This document shows, piece after piece, positions 35,530 through 44,886 of a stretch of DNA of 64,000 nucleotides (the first letter of the stretch is position 1; every line of letters starts with the position of its first letter). The position numbers and the translations under genes were made by a program. The DNA comes from JAXLRU01 sp046330935 (GTDB lineage Bacteria > Actinomycetota > Actinomycetes > Actinomycetales > Kineosporiaceae), in assembly GCA_046330935.1 (NCBI GenBank), contig JAXLRU010000004.1, forward strand, positions 558,001-622,000. The letters are read 5' to 3'. A model generated the notes under the pieces. It saw only the letters and a list, made by a program, of their open reading frames with translations, was not told the DNA's origin and searched no databases.

Positions 35530-38096
35530 CGACGCTGCCCCCCGAGCGCGGGGGCGTCCAGACCGCCGAGGACCTCCCCCGCCTCCTGCACGGCGACGAC
35601 GACGGCCTCTCCGTGACGCCCGCCGTCGTCCCGGTCCGGCCCTCGCAGGCGACCAAGCGCCGTCGCCGACGCTCGCGCCGGGCGGCCCGCTCCGCCACGC
35701 GTCCCGCCGTCGCCGAACTGGCCCTCGCCGCGCTCGCCGTCCTCGCCGCCGCATGGCCGTGGACGGCGGTGTTCGCCGGAGCCGGCTGGACGGGCGCGCA
35801 GCGCCCCGCCGGCGGTGGCCCCTCCTCGTGGAGCGGCATCGCCGGGCCGCTCGTCGCCGTCACCGTCCTCGCCTGCCTGGCCACCCTCGCCGGGCGCCGG
35901 TTCCCGTGGCCGCTGGGGGCGCTCGCCGGGGCCGCCGCGACCGTCACCACCGCCGCCGTGCTGCTGTTCTCGGGCAGCGGCATCCCCTACCTGCCCGGCG
36001 CCGACTCCTGGCGCGGCACCCTCGACGGCGCCGTCCACGGCTGGGCCTACCTGCTCACCATCACCCTGCCCGCCGACGCCCGCGGCCCCGTCGCCGTCAC
36101 GCCGGTGCTGATCACGGGCCTCGCCGCCGTGCTCGCCACGCTGCTGGTGGAGCGCTCGCGGGTCGCGCTGCTCCCGCTGCTCGCCCCGATCCTGGCCCTG
36201 CTGCCCGCCCTGGCGTTCACCGCGGCCGCCCGTGCGTCCTCCGCCGGCAGCACGGTCGTCCTCGTCCTGGCGATGCTCGCTCTTGGCGTCACCCGCACCT
36301 CCCGGCTGGCCGCCACCGACCCCGGCATCGTGACGGCCCACCCCGCCGACGGCGCGGGCGAGGACGCCGAGGGCCCCCTCGCCGTCGACGAGACCGGCCA
36401 GCTCCTGCCCGTCGGCTCGACCCCCTCCGGGCTGCGCTCGGTGGGTCGCGCCGCCTTCTCGGTGCCCGTCGTCGTCGGGGTCACCGCCGCCGCCGTCGCC
36501 CTGGCCCCGCTGCTGGGGATCGCCGACGGCGACGAGCGCGCCGACCCGCGCGCCCTGCGCCACGACGAGATCCACGTGGACGACCAGATCTCGCCGCTGT
36601 CGACGCTCAAGGGGCAGCTCGCCCGGCGGCCCGCCGTCCCCGTGTTCACCGTGCGGGTGCAGCAGCCCGGCGACCGCGTCTACCAGGTGGACCGGGTGCG
36701 CACCGCCGTCCTCACGTCCTTCGACGGGGCGACGTGGTCGCAGGAGGCCACCTACCGCCGCGCCGACTCGGTGCTGCCCGCCGGGGACGAGCCCGCCACC
36801 GGCCCGCTGGTGCGCCAGCGGGTGCTGCTGGCCGGGCTGGCCGGCCCCTACCTGCCCGCCGCGGGGCGGCCCCTGCGGGTGGAGGACGTCGACGGCGTCG
36901 GCGTCGACCGCGCCACCGGGGTCCTCGTCAGCGGCGAACCGACCCTCGCGGGCCTGGAGTACGAGCTGGTCACGCGCGCCTCGGCGCACGGGGACCGGCT
37001 CACCAAGCTCTCCCCCGCGCCCGGCCCCGCCGCGGCCCTCGACCTGCCGCGGCGCCCCGCTTGGATCCCGGAGGCCCTGCAGGCGGCGGGCGCGGCGGGC
37101 GCCGGAGCGGGGGTCCTGGAGCAGCTGAAGAACATCGAGGCCTACCTCCGCTCGCGGCCCTACTACCTCTCCGCGCCGTCGGGGCACTCCTACTTCCGGA
37201 TCCGCCGCGTCCTGATCGGGGCTGACGGCGACGACGCGGGCTACGCCGAGCAGCGCGCCTCCGCGTTCGCCGTTCTCGCCCGGGCCCTCGGCGTCCCCTC
37301 GCGCGTCTGCGTCGGCTACCTGCTGCGCACCCCCGCCAAGGACGGCTCGTACACGGTGACCAGCGAGGACGTCCACGCGTGGCCCGAGGTGAACGTCGAC
37401 GGCGTCGGCTGGGTGGCGTTCGACCCCACCGGGACCGCGCGGACGCCGCCGCTGATGCGCCCCCAGAAGAACGCGCAGCCGCAGGGGGCCGACAACTCCC
37501 AGCAGCAGGCGCCGGACGCCGACGTCCCGCCCGTCCTGTTCGACCAGCCCGACCCCGCCGCACCCGACCCCGGGCCCGCCTCGGTGCTCGCCCGGCTCGT
37601 GCGGCTGGGCACCTGGCTCGGCATCGGCGCGCTGGCCTTCGTCGTGCTCGTGCTCGGCGCGAAGGCCCTGCGGCGCCGGCTGCGCCGCCGCGGGGGCGCC
37701 TCGGCGCGCGTGCTCGGCGCCTGGCGCGAGGTGGCCGACCGGCTCACCGAGCACGGGCTGCGCCCCGAGCCGTCGCAGACCCCCGAGGAGGTCGTGCGCG
37801 GCCTCGACCCGAGCGTCCCCGAGCCTGCCCTGGCCGCGCTGCAGCCGCTGACCCGGCACGTGTCCCACGCCCTGTACGCACCCGTCGAGCCCGGGCCGCA
37901 GGCGGCGGCCGAGGCGTGGGCGCTGTCGCGGCAGGCCTGCCGCGAGCTGTCGCGCAGCCGCCCCGTGCCCCGCCGCCTCACCGCGGCCCTCGACCCCCGC
38001 CCGCTCGTGCCCCGGCAGTGGCCGGGCGTGCCCGGGCGGCGCGGCCCCCGCACCGAGGACACCACCTCGCAGGCCACCCCCCGGAGGCACCGGTGA
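35526..38096 (+). CDS. DUF3488/transglutaminase-like membrane protein lacking the catalytic Cys
   Basis: An 856-aa polytopic protein. About seven N-terminal transmembrane helices (65-330), a large extracytoplasmic region with the transglutaminase-like core (about 540-640), then a transmembrane helix (near 710) and a cytoplasmic DUF4129-like tail. In the core the position that normally holds the nucleophilic Cys reads GYAEQRASAFAVLARALG, with Ala574 instead. The His (EDVHAWPEV, His617) and Asp (AFDPTG, Asp633) are kept. So it may be a non-catalytic peptidoglycan or protein-binding fold. Third gene of the MoxR-DUF58 set; overlaps both neighbours by 4 bp. Confidence 0.9.
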   Translation: MTTLPPERGGVQTAEDLPRLLHGDDDGLSVTPAVVPVRPSQATKRRRRRSRRAARSATRPAVAELALAALAVLAAAWPWTAVFAGAGWTGAQRPAGGGPSSWSGIAGPLVAVTVLACLATLAGRRFPWPLGALAGAAATVTTAAVLLFSGSGIPYLPGADSWRGTLDGAVHGWAYLLTITLPADARGPVAVTPVLITGLAAVLATLLVERSRVALLPLLAPILALLPALAFTAAARASSAGSTVVLVLAMLALGVTRTSRLAATDPGIVTAHPADGAGEDAEGPLAVDETGQLLPVGSTPSGLRSVGRAAFSVPVVVGVTAAAVALAPLLGIADGDERADPRALRHDEIHVDDQISPLSTLKGQLARRPAVPVFTVRVQQPGDRVYQVDRVRTAVLTSFDGATWSQEATYRRADSVLPAGDEPATGPLVRQRVLLAGLAGPYLPAAGRPLRVEDVDGVGVDRATGVLVSGEPTLAGLEYELVTRASAHGDRLTKLSPAPGPAAALDLPRRPAWIPEALQAAGAAGAGAGVLEQLKNIEAYLRSRPYYLSAPSGHSYFRIRRVLIGADGDDAGYAEQRASAFAVLARALGVPSRVCVGYLLRTPAKDGSYTVTSEDVHAWPEVNVDGVGWVAFDPTGTARTPPLMRPQKNAQPQGADNSQQQAPDADVPPVLFDQPDPAAPDPGPASVLARLVRLGTWLGIGALAFVVLVLGAKALRRRLRRRGGASARVLGAWREVADRLTEHGLRPEPSQTPEEVVRGLDPSVPEPALAALQPLTRHVSHALYAPVEPGPQAAAEAWALSRQACRELSRSRPVPRRLTAALDPRPLVPRQWPGVPGRRGPRTEDTTSQATPRRHR

Positions 38097-41000
38097 GCGT
38101 CGACGACAGCCCGGCCGCGCGCCCGCGGCGCCGCCGCCGCCGCGAGGACGGCGCGGACACTCCTCGCCGCCCGTCCCACCGGGGGCGCCTGCTCACCGCC
38201 GCGGGCACGGTGGTCGCGCTCGGCGTCACGGGATTCGCGCTGACCCGCGCCGACGGGTTCGAGCCCACCCGCTATGACGTGACCCCTAGCAGCGCGTGGC
38301 TGCCCAGCTTCAAGGTGGGCCAGGTGGCCCTCGTCGACGGCGCCACCTCGGACACCCTCGCGAAGGTCGACGTCGTGCGCGGGGCCGCGCGGATGGCCGT
38401 CGTCCAGTCCGGCAGCACCGCGTTCGTCCTCAACCGCGAGACCGGCACGCTCACCCGCGTCGACGGCGGCACCCTGGACACCGTGAACGCGAGCCCCTTC
38501 GGCTCGACGGCCTCCCTGCAGCCCTTCGCCGGTGCGGGCAGCCTCTTCGTCTACGACCGCGTGCGCGGCGCGCTCGCCACGCTGGACGCGCAGACGATGT
38601 CGGTGCGGCGGCGGACGTCGCTGGCCCCCTCCGCCAACGAGTACTCCGCGGTGGTCGACGGCAACGGCCGGCTGTGGGTGATCGCGGGCAACGACGGCAG
38701 CGTCAACCGCTACGACGCCGACGGCAACCGGCTGTCGGCCCAGCGCGTGGCCGACCCCGCGAAGGCGCAGGTCGCCCTCGTGCAGGGCCGCCCCGTCGTG
38801 ATCGACTCCTCGGGCTCCGCGTCGGTGCACACCCTCGACGCGGCGACGGGGCGGTTCTCCTCCAGCACCTGCCTGCCCGGCGCCGGCCACCGGCTGTGGA
38901 GCACCGGCTCGCCGACGGCCCCCCGCGTGTACTTCAGCGACGGCACGGGCGGCTCGCTGCTGGTCAGCGACCTCGCGCGCGGCAGCTGCGACATGTTCGT
39001 CGAGGTCGCCGCCCCGCAGTCGCGGCTGGGGCCGCCGCTGGAGGTCGGCGACAAGGTGCTGGTGCCCGACTGGACGTCGTCGACCGTCGCGATCGTCGAC
39101 ACCCGCACGTGGAAGGTCGTGAAGGTCAAGGTCCCCGTCCCGAAGAACAACGCCTTCGACCTCGTGGACACGGCCGGCTTCGTCTTCTACAACGACCCGA
39201 ACTCCGAGCAGGCGGGCGTCATCTCCCTCGACGGCCGGATCACGCCGACGAAGAAGTACGACCCGACCGACGCCAAGGGCGACCTCAAGGGCTTCCGGCG
39301 CCCCACGCCGACGGCCTCGCGCTCTCAGGCCACGCCCACGGCGTCGGCGTCCGCCTCGGCGACGCCCACGGAGGAGCTGCGCCGCACGCTCGCCCCGCCG
39401 GAGAGCCGGGCCGTGGCCGCAGCGCGCACGAGTGCCCCCGTGGGGCAGACCCTGCAGCTGTACGTGGACCCGCCGCCCTCCCCCGAGCTGGGCAAGCCGT
39501 ACACCTTCCAGGTGCGGGCGGTGGGGGCCCGGCACATCGCCTCGGTCACGTGGAGCTTCGGCGACGGCGCGCAGGGGGCGGGGCTCACCGTCCGGCACAC
39601 CTACGCCCAACCGCGCACCTACCTCGTGACGGCGCTGGCGACGTTCACCGACGGCCTGTCCGACAGCGCCACCGCCACGATCGCCGTCCACGCCGCCCCG
39701 ACCGTGCAGATCGTCTCCATGCGGCCGGGGACGGCCAAGGAGGACGTCCCGACGGCGTTCTCGGCGAGCTACCGCAACGGCGTGCCCAAGACCTACGAGT
39801 GGAAGGTGTTCGCGCCCGCGCCCAGCGGCGAGATCATCGCGACCAGCTCCGCGGCGCAGCCGTCCTTCACCTTCACCGAGCCGACGCCGGATGCCGGCTC
39901 GCCGTACAAGGTGACCCTCGTCGTCGACGGCAACTACGCCGAGGGCCGCGCGCTCGACGTCTTCGTCGGCCCCACCCGTCCCTCGGGGGTGTCGGTGTCG
40001 TGCACGCCCGCGACCCCCATCGCCGGCACGTCGGTGACGTGCTCCGCGACGGCCAACGGGTACGTCACCGGCTGGGAGTGGACGGTCACGACGCCCTCGG
40101 GGGCGAGCGCCACCACCACCGAGCTGCCCGACCTCACGCTCCCGGCGCCCGACGAGGGCTCCTACCGCGTGGCCGTGGTCGCCGTGAACCGCACCGGACG
40201 CAGCGACCCCGGACAGGTGACGTTCGAGGCGGCCAAGACGACGCTGACGAACGTCAGCTGCGACCCGGACCCCGCGTTCGTGGGCGAGCAGGAGCGCTGC
40301 AAGCTCGCCTTCGCCGGGTGGGCGACGGACTTCTCCAACCCCACCTGGCAGCTCCTCGACGCCGCGGGCAACGCCGTCAGCGGTCAGCAGACCCTGGAGA
40401 TCTCGTGGCTCGCCGGGGAGTGGATCTCACGGTTCGACACGACCTTCGCCCAGCCGGGCACCTACTCGCTGAAGGTCGGCTACCACGACGCTTTCGACGA
40501 CCAGCACTGGCTGGGCGGCGGCCGGATCGCCGTGTTCCCCGCCCGGCACACCCTGACGGTGACGGTGCCCAAGGGGGCGACGGTCTCGGCCGGCGGCGCG
40601 AACGTGTGCAACGGGCCCGACACGTGCTCCTGGGTCTTCGGTGAGGGCGACCAGCCGCTGCTGCGCGCCGCCGTCGACGAGGGCTACGACCTCACCAAGT
40701 GGGGCGGGGCGTGCCAGCCCGCCGGCGACAAGGACCAGTGCTCGCTGAAGATCCTCAAGGACGACGTCGTCGACCTCACCGTCTCGCACCGGGTCACGTT
40801 CACCCTCGACATGTCCGCGCCGCTGGACTGCTCGACCAGCTCCGTGAAGGCCGGGTTCGCGGCGGCGGAGGTGGCCTGGCGGGCCGAGGGCACCGCGACG
40901 TCCACGGACACCCCGACCGAGACGCCGACCAGCGACAGCCCCGACCCGACGACGAGCAAGGCCGAGCCGACGACGACCAAGCCGTCGCCCAAGCCGTCGC

Positions 41001-41263
41001 CGTCGCCGTCGTGCAAGCCGAGCAAGGACAAGCACGTGCTGCTCGTGACCCGCGACGGGCAGAAGCAGCCCACGCCGTGCGAGATCCCCGTGGGCAGCAC
41101 CAGCGCGACGTGCACGTTCGACGGCGCCGAGAAGTCCAGCTGGAACATCAACGTCGTCCGGGGCCCGGTGACCTTCAAGACCTGCCCGACCTCGGGCGGC
41201 AACGGGTGGTTCTGCCGGGTGGAGAACGTGATGTCCGACGTGACGATCAAGGCCAGCTGGTAG
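38093..41263 (+). CDS. Membrane-anchored beta-propeller/PKD protein, paralogue 2
   Basis: A 1056-aa protein, last in the MoxR operon (GTGA overlap at 38093). It has a basic cytoplasmic N-terminus of about 30 residues, then one hydrophobic segment (LLTAAGTVVALGVTGFAL) and an outside part. The propeller region (55-390) is very like paralogue 1 (SSAWLPSFKVGQVALVDGAT, TRVDGGTLDTVNASPFGST). A linker, a PKD domain (VTWSFGDGAQGAG, RHTYAQPRTYLV) and Cys-rich Ig-like domains follow (VSCTPATPIAGTSVTCSA, SCDPDPAFVGEQERC). A Thr/Ser/Pro/Lys linker then precedes a last small Cys-rich domain. Co-transcription with MoxR, DUF58 and the transglutaminase suggests they assemble or display it. Confidence 0.82.
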   Translation: MSVDDSPAARPRRRRRREDGADTPRRPSHRGRLLTAAGTVVALGVTGFALTRADGFEPTRYDVTPSSAWLPSFKVGQVALVDGATSDTLAKVDVVRGAARMAVVQSGSTAFVLNRETGTLTRVDGGTLDTVNASPFGSTASLQPFAGAGSLFVYDRVRGALATLDAQTMSVRRRTSLAPSANEYSAVVDGNGRLWVIAGNDGSVNRYDADGNRLSAQRVADPAKAQVALVQGRPVVIDSSGSASVHTLDAATGRFSSSTCLPGAGHRLWSTGSPTAPRVYFSDGTGGSLLVSDLARGSCDMFVEVAAPQSRLGPPLEVGDKVLVPDWTSSTVAIVDTRTWKVVKVKVPVPKNNAFDLVDTAGFVFYNDPNSEQAGVISLDGRITPTKKYDPTDAKGDLKGFRRPTPTASRSQATPTASASASATPTEELRRTLAPPESRAVAAARTSAPVGQTLQLYVDPPPSPELGKPYTFQVRAVGARHIASVTWSFGDGAQGAGLTVRHTYAQPRTYLVTALATFTDGLSDSATATIAVHAAPTVQIVSMRPGTAKEDVPTAFSASYRNGVPKTYEWKVFAPAPSGEIIATSSAAQPSFTFTEPTPDAGSPYKVTLVVDGNYAEGRALDVFVGPTRPSGVSVSCTPATPIAGTSVTCSATANGYVTGWEWTVTTPSGASATTTELPDLTLPAPDEGSYRVAVVAVNRTGRSDPGQVTFEAAKTTLTNVSCDPDPAFVGEQERCKLAFAGWATDFSNPTWQLLDAAGNAVSGQQTLEISWLAGEWISRFDTTFAQPGTYSLKVGYHDAFDDQHWLGGGRIAVFPARHTLTVTVPKGATVSAGGANVCNGPDTCSWVFGEGDQPLLRAAVDEGYDLTKWGGACQPAGDKDQCSLKILKDDVVDLTVSHRVTFTLDMSAPLDCSTSSVKAGFAAAEVAWRAEGTATSTDTPTETPTSDSPDPTTSKAEPTTTKPSPKPSPSPSCKPSKDKHVLLVTRDGQKQPTPCEIPVGSTSATCTFDGAEKSSWNINVVRGPVTFKTCPTSGGNGWFCRVENVMSDVTIKASW

Positions 41264-41269
41264 GGCGGG

Positions 41270-42901
41270 TCAGCCGGCGGCCAGCAGCCCCTCGCAGGTG
41301 CGCTGCAGGACGCCGGCGGCCCGCTGCTCCTCGCGGGAGGCCAGGAGGTCCGCGCCCAGGGCCACCCAGCGCTCGTGCGAGGCGCGGGCGGCGTCCGCCA
41401 CCGCCTCGGCCCCGGCGTCCTCGCCCAGCCCGAGGCGCTCGTGGGCGCGGGCACCCCGGGCGCCCAGGAGCCGCTCGGCGTCCTCGCGCACGTCCGAGGG
41501 CAGCTCGACGCGCCCGCAGCGCAGGTCGTTGAGCAGGTCGAGCTCGGCGAAGTCGTGCACGGACAGGCGCAGCCGCTCGGCCCGGGCGTGCAGGTCCTCG
41601 GCCCGCACCCGGGGGTGCTCGGCAGCGGCCGCGGCGAGCAGCCGCAGCGCCGCGTCGGCCTTGACCACCTCGGCGCGCCCGGCGACCTGCCCGTCGAGGA
41701 CGGAGCGGACGGCGTCCAGCCCGCTGCGTCGTGCCAGCGCGGCGCACAACCGGTCCCGGGCGGCTCCGCCCTCCAGCGGAAGGGCCGCGGCGCCCTCACT
41801 CGGCCCGGCCGCCGGTGCGCGCTCGCCCCGCAGCTCGGCCAGCGCCCAGCGCAGCCCCACCAGCCCCAGCCGGTCCAGCAGCGCGGCGCGGGCCGCCGCA
41901 TCCAGCGGGCCGTAGCGGCGCGCCGCCACGAACCGTTCGGCCGACAGCAGCATCTCCCCCGTCACCGGCTCGGGCGCGCAGGCCAACTGCGCCAGCCGCG
42001 CCTGTTCGGCCACGGCCAGGGTCCCGGCCGCCTCGGCCACCAGACCCGCCAGCGGCAGCACCACCTGCACCAGGCGGCGCAGCCGGTGGTCGCGCCCGTA
42101 CGCCGCCGCCACCTCGCCCGCGAGGTCCATCGCGTCCTCGGCGCCCCCGCCGAGCTCGTCGGCGCGGGTGAGCACCGCGAGGGCGTTCACCGGCGCCACC
42201 GCGCGGGCCGAGGGGTCGCGGAACGCCTCGAGGAACGCGACGTCGGCGGCGTGCAGGCGGCGCATGACGTAGACGACGGCGTCGGGCGGCGGCGTCCGGT
42301 CGGCGTCGTCGGCGGTGAGGTAGCGCTGCGAGCGCTCGCCGAGGCGGCGCGAGGTGGAGCGCGTGCCGGGGGTGTCGATGACGGTCAGGGCCCGCAGGGT
42401 GGCCAGCGGGAGCTCGACGTGCAGGCGCAGGACGTCGGCGGCGGGCAGCTCGCCGAGGTCCACGAGCACGCGGTCGCCCGCCTGCGGGTCGGGCCGCAGC
42501 TCCACGGGCACGTGCCCGCCGCGCCGGTCGCCCTCGGGGAGCACCGCCCAGGCGCGGGGGGCGGGGGCGTAGGCGTACTCCGTGACGACGCGCGTGCACT
42601 CGCCGGCGTCGGTGGCCGCGATCCGCGCCCCGACCAGCGCGTTGACGACCGTCGACTTGCCCGCGCTGACGGCGCCCGCCACCGCGACGCGCAGCGGCGC
42701 GGTGAGCCTGTCCCCTGCCGCGAGCGCACGCTGCTGCCACACGGTGCCCTCGTAGCGCGCCGCCACGTCGGCGAGCAGCTCCCGGACCGCCGCCGTCACC
42801 GTCGGCCTGCCGGTGCCGCTCGGGCCGCCGTTGAGAGCCGGGTCGACGGTCGGGTCGCCGGTCGGGGCGGCGGAATCGGCCGTCGGGTCGAGGGCGGTCA
42901 C
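41270..42901 (-). CDS. Dynamin-like GTPase B
   Basis: A 543-aa dynamin-superfamily GTPase. G1 is GAVSAGKSTVVNAL (about 76-89), with a Thr switch after GECTRVVTEYAY, G3 DTPGTRS and G4 LTRADE. The rest is Ala/Arg/Leu-rich helix for the stalk. No transmembrane segment, unlike its partner. GTG 42901 overlaps the stop of GTPase A as GTGA. Paired bacterial dynamin-like proteins form hetero-complexes that remodel membranes, as DynA/DynB do in Streptomyces division; equivalence is an inference. The stop is 6 bp from the convergent PKD gene stop. Confidence 0.85.
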   Translation of the reverse strand: MTALDPTADSAAPTGDPTVDPALNGGPSGTGRPTVTAAVRELLADVAARYEGTVWQQRALAAGDRLTAPLRVAVAGAVSAGKSTVVNALVGARIAATDAGECTRVVTEYAYAPAPRAWAVLPEGDRRGGHVPVELRPDPQAGDRVLVDLGELPAADVLRLHVELPLATLRALTVIDTPGTRSTSRRLGERSQRYLTADDADRTPPPDAVVYVMRRLHAADVAFLEAFRDPSARAVAPVNALAVLTRADELGGGAEDAMDLAGEVAAAYGRDHRLRRLVQVVLPLAGLVAEAAGTLAVAEQARLAQLACAPEPVTGEMLLSAERFVAARRYGPLDAAARAALLDRLGLVGLRWALAELRGERAPAAGPSEGAAALPLEGGAARDRLCAALARRSGLDAVRSVLDGQVAGRAEVVKADAALRLLAAAAAEHPRVRAEDLHARAERLRLSVHDFAELDLLNDLRCGRVELPSDVREDAERLLGARGARAHERLGLGEDAGAEAVADAARASHERWVALGADLLASREEQRAAGVLQRTCEGLLAAG

Positions 42902-44886
42902 GACGCCACCCCGGCCGGGTCGAGCTCGGCCATGGCTGCGGCGAACCGGGAGCTCCACCGCCGGGTCAGCTCCTGCTGGCGCGCCACGGTGACCAGGCGC
43001 GTGGCGGCCTCGCGGCCGTGCACCTGCATGGCCTCGGCGGCGGCGTCGAGGCTGGCGACGGCGGACAGGTGCGCCCGCTGCGCGATCACGCCGAAGTGGT
43101 CGCGCAGCGCCTCGTAGGTGCGGGCCAGGGCGTCCTCGTCGGCGGTCTGCGCGTCGGTGACGGCGTCCTCCAGCGCGCCCAGCGCCACCCGGCGCGCCTC
43201 CATCCGGGCGGAGGTGACCGACGCCTCGCGCGCCCCGCGGACGCTGCGCACCGCGAACGTCGCCCCGACGACGGCGACCAGGGGCCACGTCACGGGTGTG
43301 AGCAGCCCCGTGATGCCGGCGGCGGGCAGCAGCGTCATCGCGATGCCGCCGACGGAGCTGCCCAGGGTCATCCCCCGCACGGCGTTCATCGTGAGGTCGA
43401 CCCGGGTCAGCCGCTTCGTGGTGAGCGCGGGCAGGTCCACCGGCTCCGGCACACTCTCGGCGGTCGGCGGCGGCCCGGCGTCCTCGCGCACCGCCCGGTG
43501 GGCGGGGACGGCGGAGACCGTGGCGGGCGGCGGCGGCCCGGCGGCACCGTCCAGGTCGAGCCGCGCGGCGACGGCCTGGGCGATCTGGTCGCGGGCGGCG
43601 AGCAGCCCGCGGCGGTGCGCGGCGAGCTCGGTGGTGACGAACGCCGTCATCCAGGGCGAGAACTGCGACCACTCCCGCGCCGGGTCGATCTCGTCCAGCT
43701 CCGCGACGATCTCGTCGCGCATCCGACGGCGGCGCTCCACGAGGTCGGCGTGGACGGCCCGGCGCACCTCGCCGATCCGGTCGGCGAGCAGCTCCCGCCA
43801 GCGGGCGGCGTTGTCGAGCAGCTCCCGCGCCCGCTGCTCGCGTTCGCGCAGCCCGGGCAGCACGAGGGTGGCCTCGGGGTCCTCCTCCAGCACGGGCAGC
43901 CCCTGCGCGGGGGTGGCCAGTCGGGCGGCCGCGGCCAGCCCCGCGTGCTCGCCGTCGAGGTGCTCGGCCAGCCGGGCCAGGCAGTCCTGGGCCGCCGCGC
44001 CCGCACGTCGGCGCAGGTCGGCGCGCTGCCGGGCCCGCAGCCGGCCCTCCACGACGTCCACGAGCACCCCGAACCCGGACTCGGCGTGCAGCGCGGGGTC
44101 CCCGGTGCGCAGCGCGAGGGCGCGCAGCGGTGCGGAGACGGCGACCACCGGGGCGTCCACGCCCGCATCCGCGAGGTGGCGGCGGTCGATCTCGGCGATC
44201 CGCCGCCAGTGCGGGTGCAGGTCGGTGCGCGTCAGCACCACGGCCAGGGACGGGCAGGTGCGGGAGATCTCCGCGAGCAGGTCGAGGTCGGGAGTGGTCA
44301 GCTCCGCGGCGGAGTCCGCCACGTAGACGACGGCGTCGGCGGACTCCAGGCCACGCAGCAACGTCGACGCCTGGGGGGCCGAGATCCCGCCGCCCAGCCC
44401 CGGCAGGTCCAGCAGCCGCAGGCCCGTGGCCAGCAGCCCGCGGGGCAGCTCGGCCTCCAGCCAGGTGCCCGCCTCGGCCGGTTCGAGGGACGCCGACGCG
44501 ACGTCGGCGAGGGGCACGACCTCGCGGGCCGGCGCGCCGTCGGCGTCGCGGCAGCGCGCGGCGGCCGGCTGCGGGCCCCAGCGCAGCAGCGTGGGGACGG
44601 TCGTCGCGCGGGTCGCGGACACCCCGCACACCGGGACGCCGACCAGGCCGTTGACGACGGCGCTGCGGCCGGCGCCGAACTCGCCCACGAACGCGACGGT
44701 CGTCGTCGCGGTCGCCAGCGCCGCGCGGTGGGCCACGAGCCCGTCCGCGAGGTGCGGTTGGCCGCCCTCCCGCGCGAGCTCGGCCAGCGTCACCAGCGCC
44801 CGGGCGAGGCCGGCCTCGGCGTCCGGGGACGACGAAGCGACAGGACGCACCGGGGCGGCGGCCGCGAGATCACCAGCCATGACCAC
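42898..44886 (-). CDS. Dynamin-like GTPase A with membrane hairpin
   Basis: A 662-aa dynamin-superfamily GTPase. The P-loop reads GEFGAGRSAVVNGL, with Arg74 where Lys is usual. G2 is the ATRATTVPT region, G3 DLPGLGGG and G4 VLTRTDLH. Long helical stretches form the stalk, and a hydrophobic hairpin near 508-545 (GGIAMTLLPAAGITGLLTP ... LVAVVGATFAV) should insert in the membrane. GTG 44886 gives the best spacing (8 nt) to GGAGG; ATG 44880 is close by. The start overlaps the 3' end of the peptidoglycan hydrolase gene, so the three minus-strand genes are one operon. Confidence 0.85.
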   Translation of the reverse strand: MVMAGDLAAAAPVRPVASSSPDAEAGLARALVTLAELAREGGQPHLADGLVAHRAALATATTTVAFVGEFGAGRSAVVNGLVGVPVCGVSATRATTVPTLLRWGPQPAAARCRDADGAPAREVVPLADVASASLEPAEAGTWLEAELPRGLLATGLRLLDLPGLGGGISAPQASTLLRGLESADAVVYVADSAAELTTPDLDLLAEISRTCPSLAVVLTRTDLHPHWRRIAEIDRRHLADAGVDAPVVAVSAPLRALALRTGDPALHAESGFGVLVDVVEGRLRARQRADLRRRAGAAAQDCLARLAEHLDGEHAGLAAAARLATPAQGLPVLEEDPEATLVLPGLREREQRARELLDNAARWRELLADRIGEVRRAVHADLVERRRRMRDEIVAELDEIDPAREWSQFSPWMTAFVTTELAAHRRGLLAARDQIAQAVAARLDLDGAAGPPPPATVSAVPAHRAVREDAGPPPTAESVPEPVDLPALTTKRLTRVDLTMNAVRGMTLGSSVGGIAMTLLPAAGITGLLTPVTWPLVAVVGATFAVRSVRGAREASVTSARMEARRVALGALEDAVTDAQTADEDALARTYEALRDHFGVIAQRAHLSAVASLDAAAEAMQVHGREAATRLVTVARQQELTRRWSSRFAAAMAELDPAGVAS

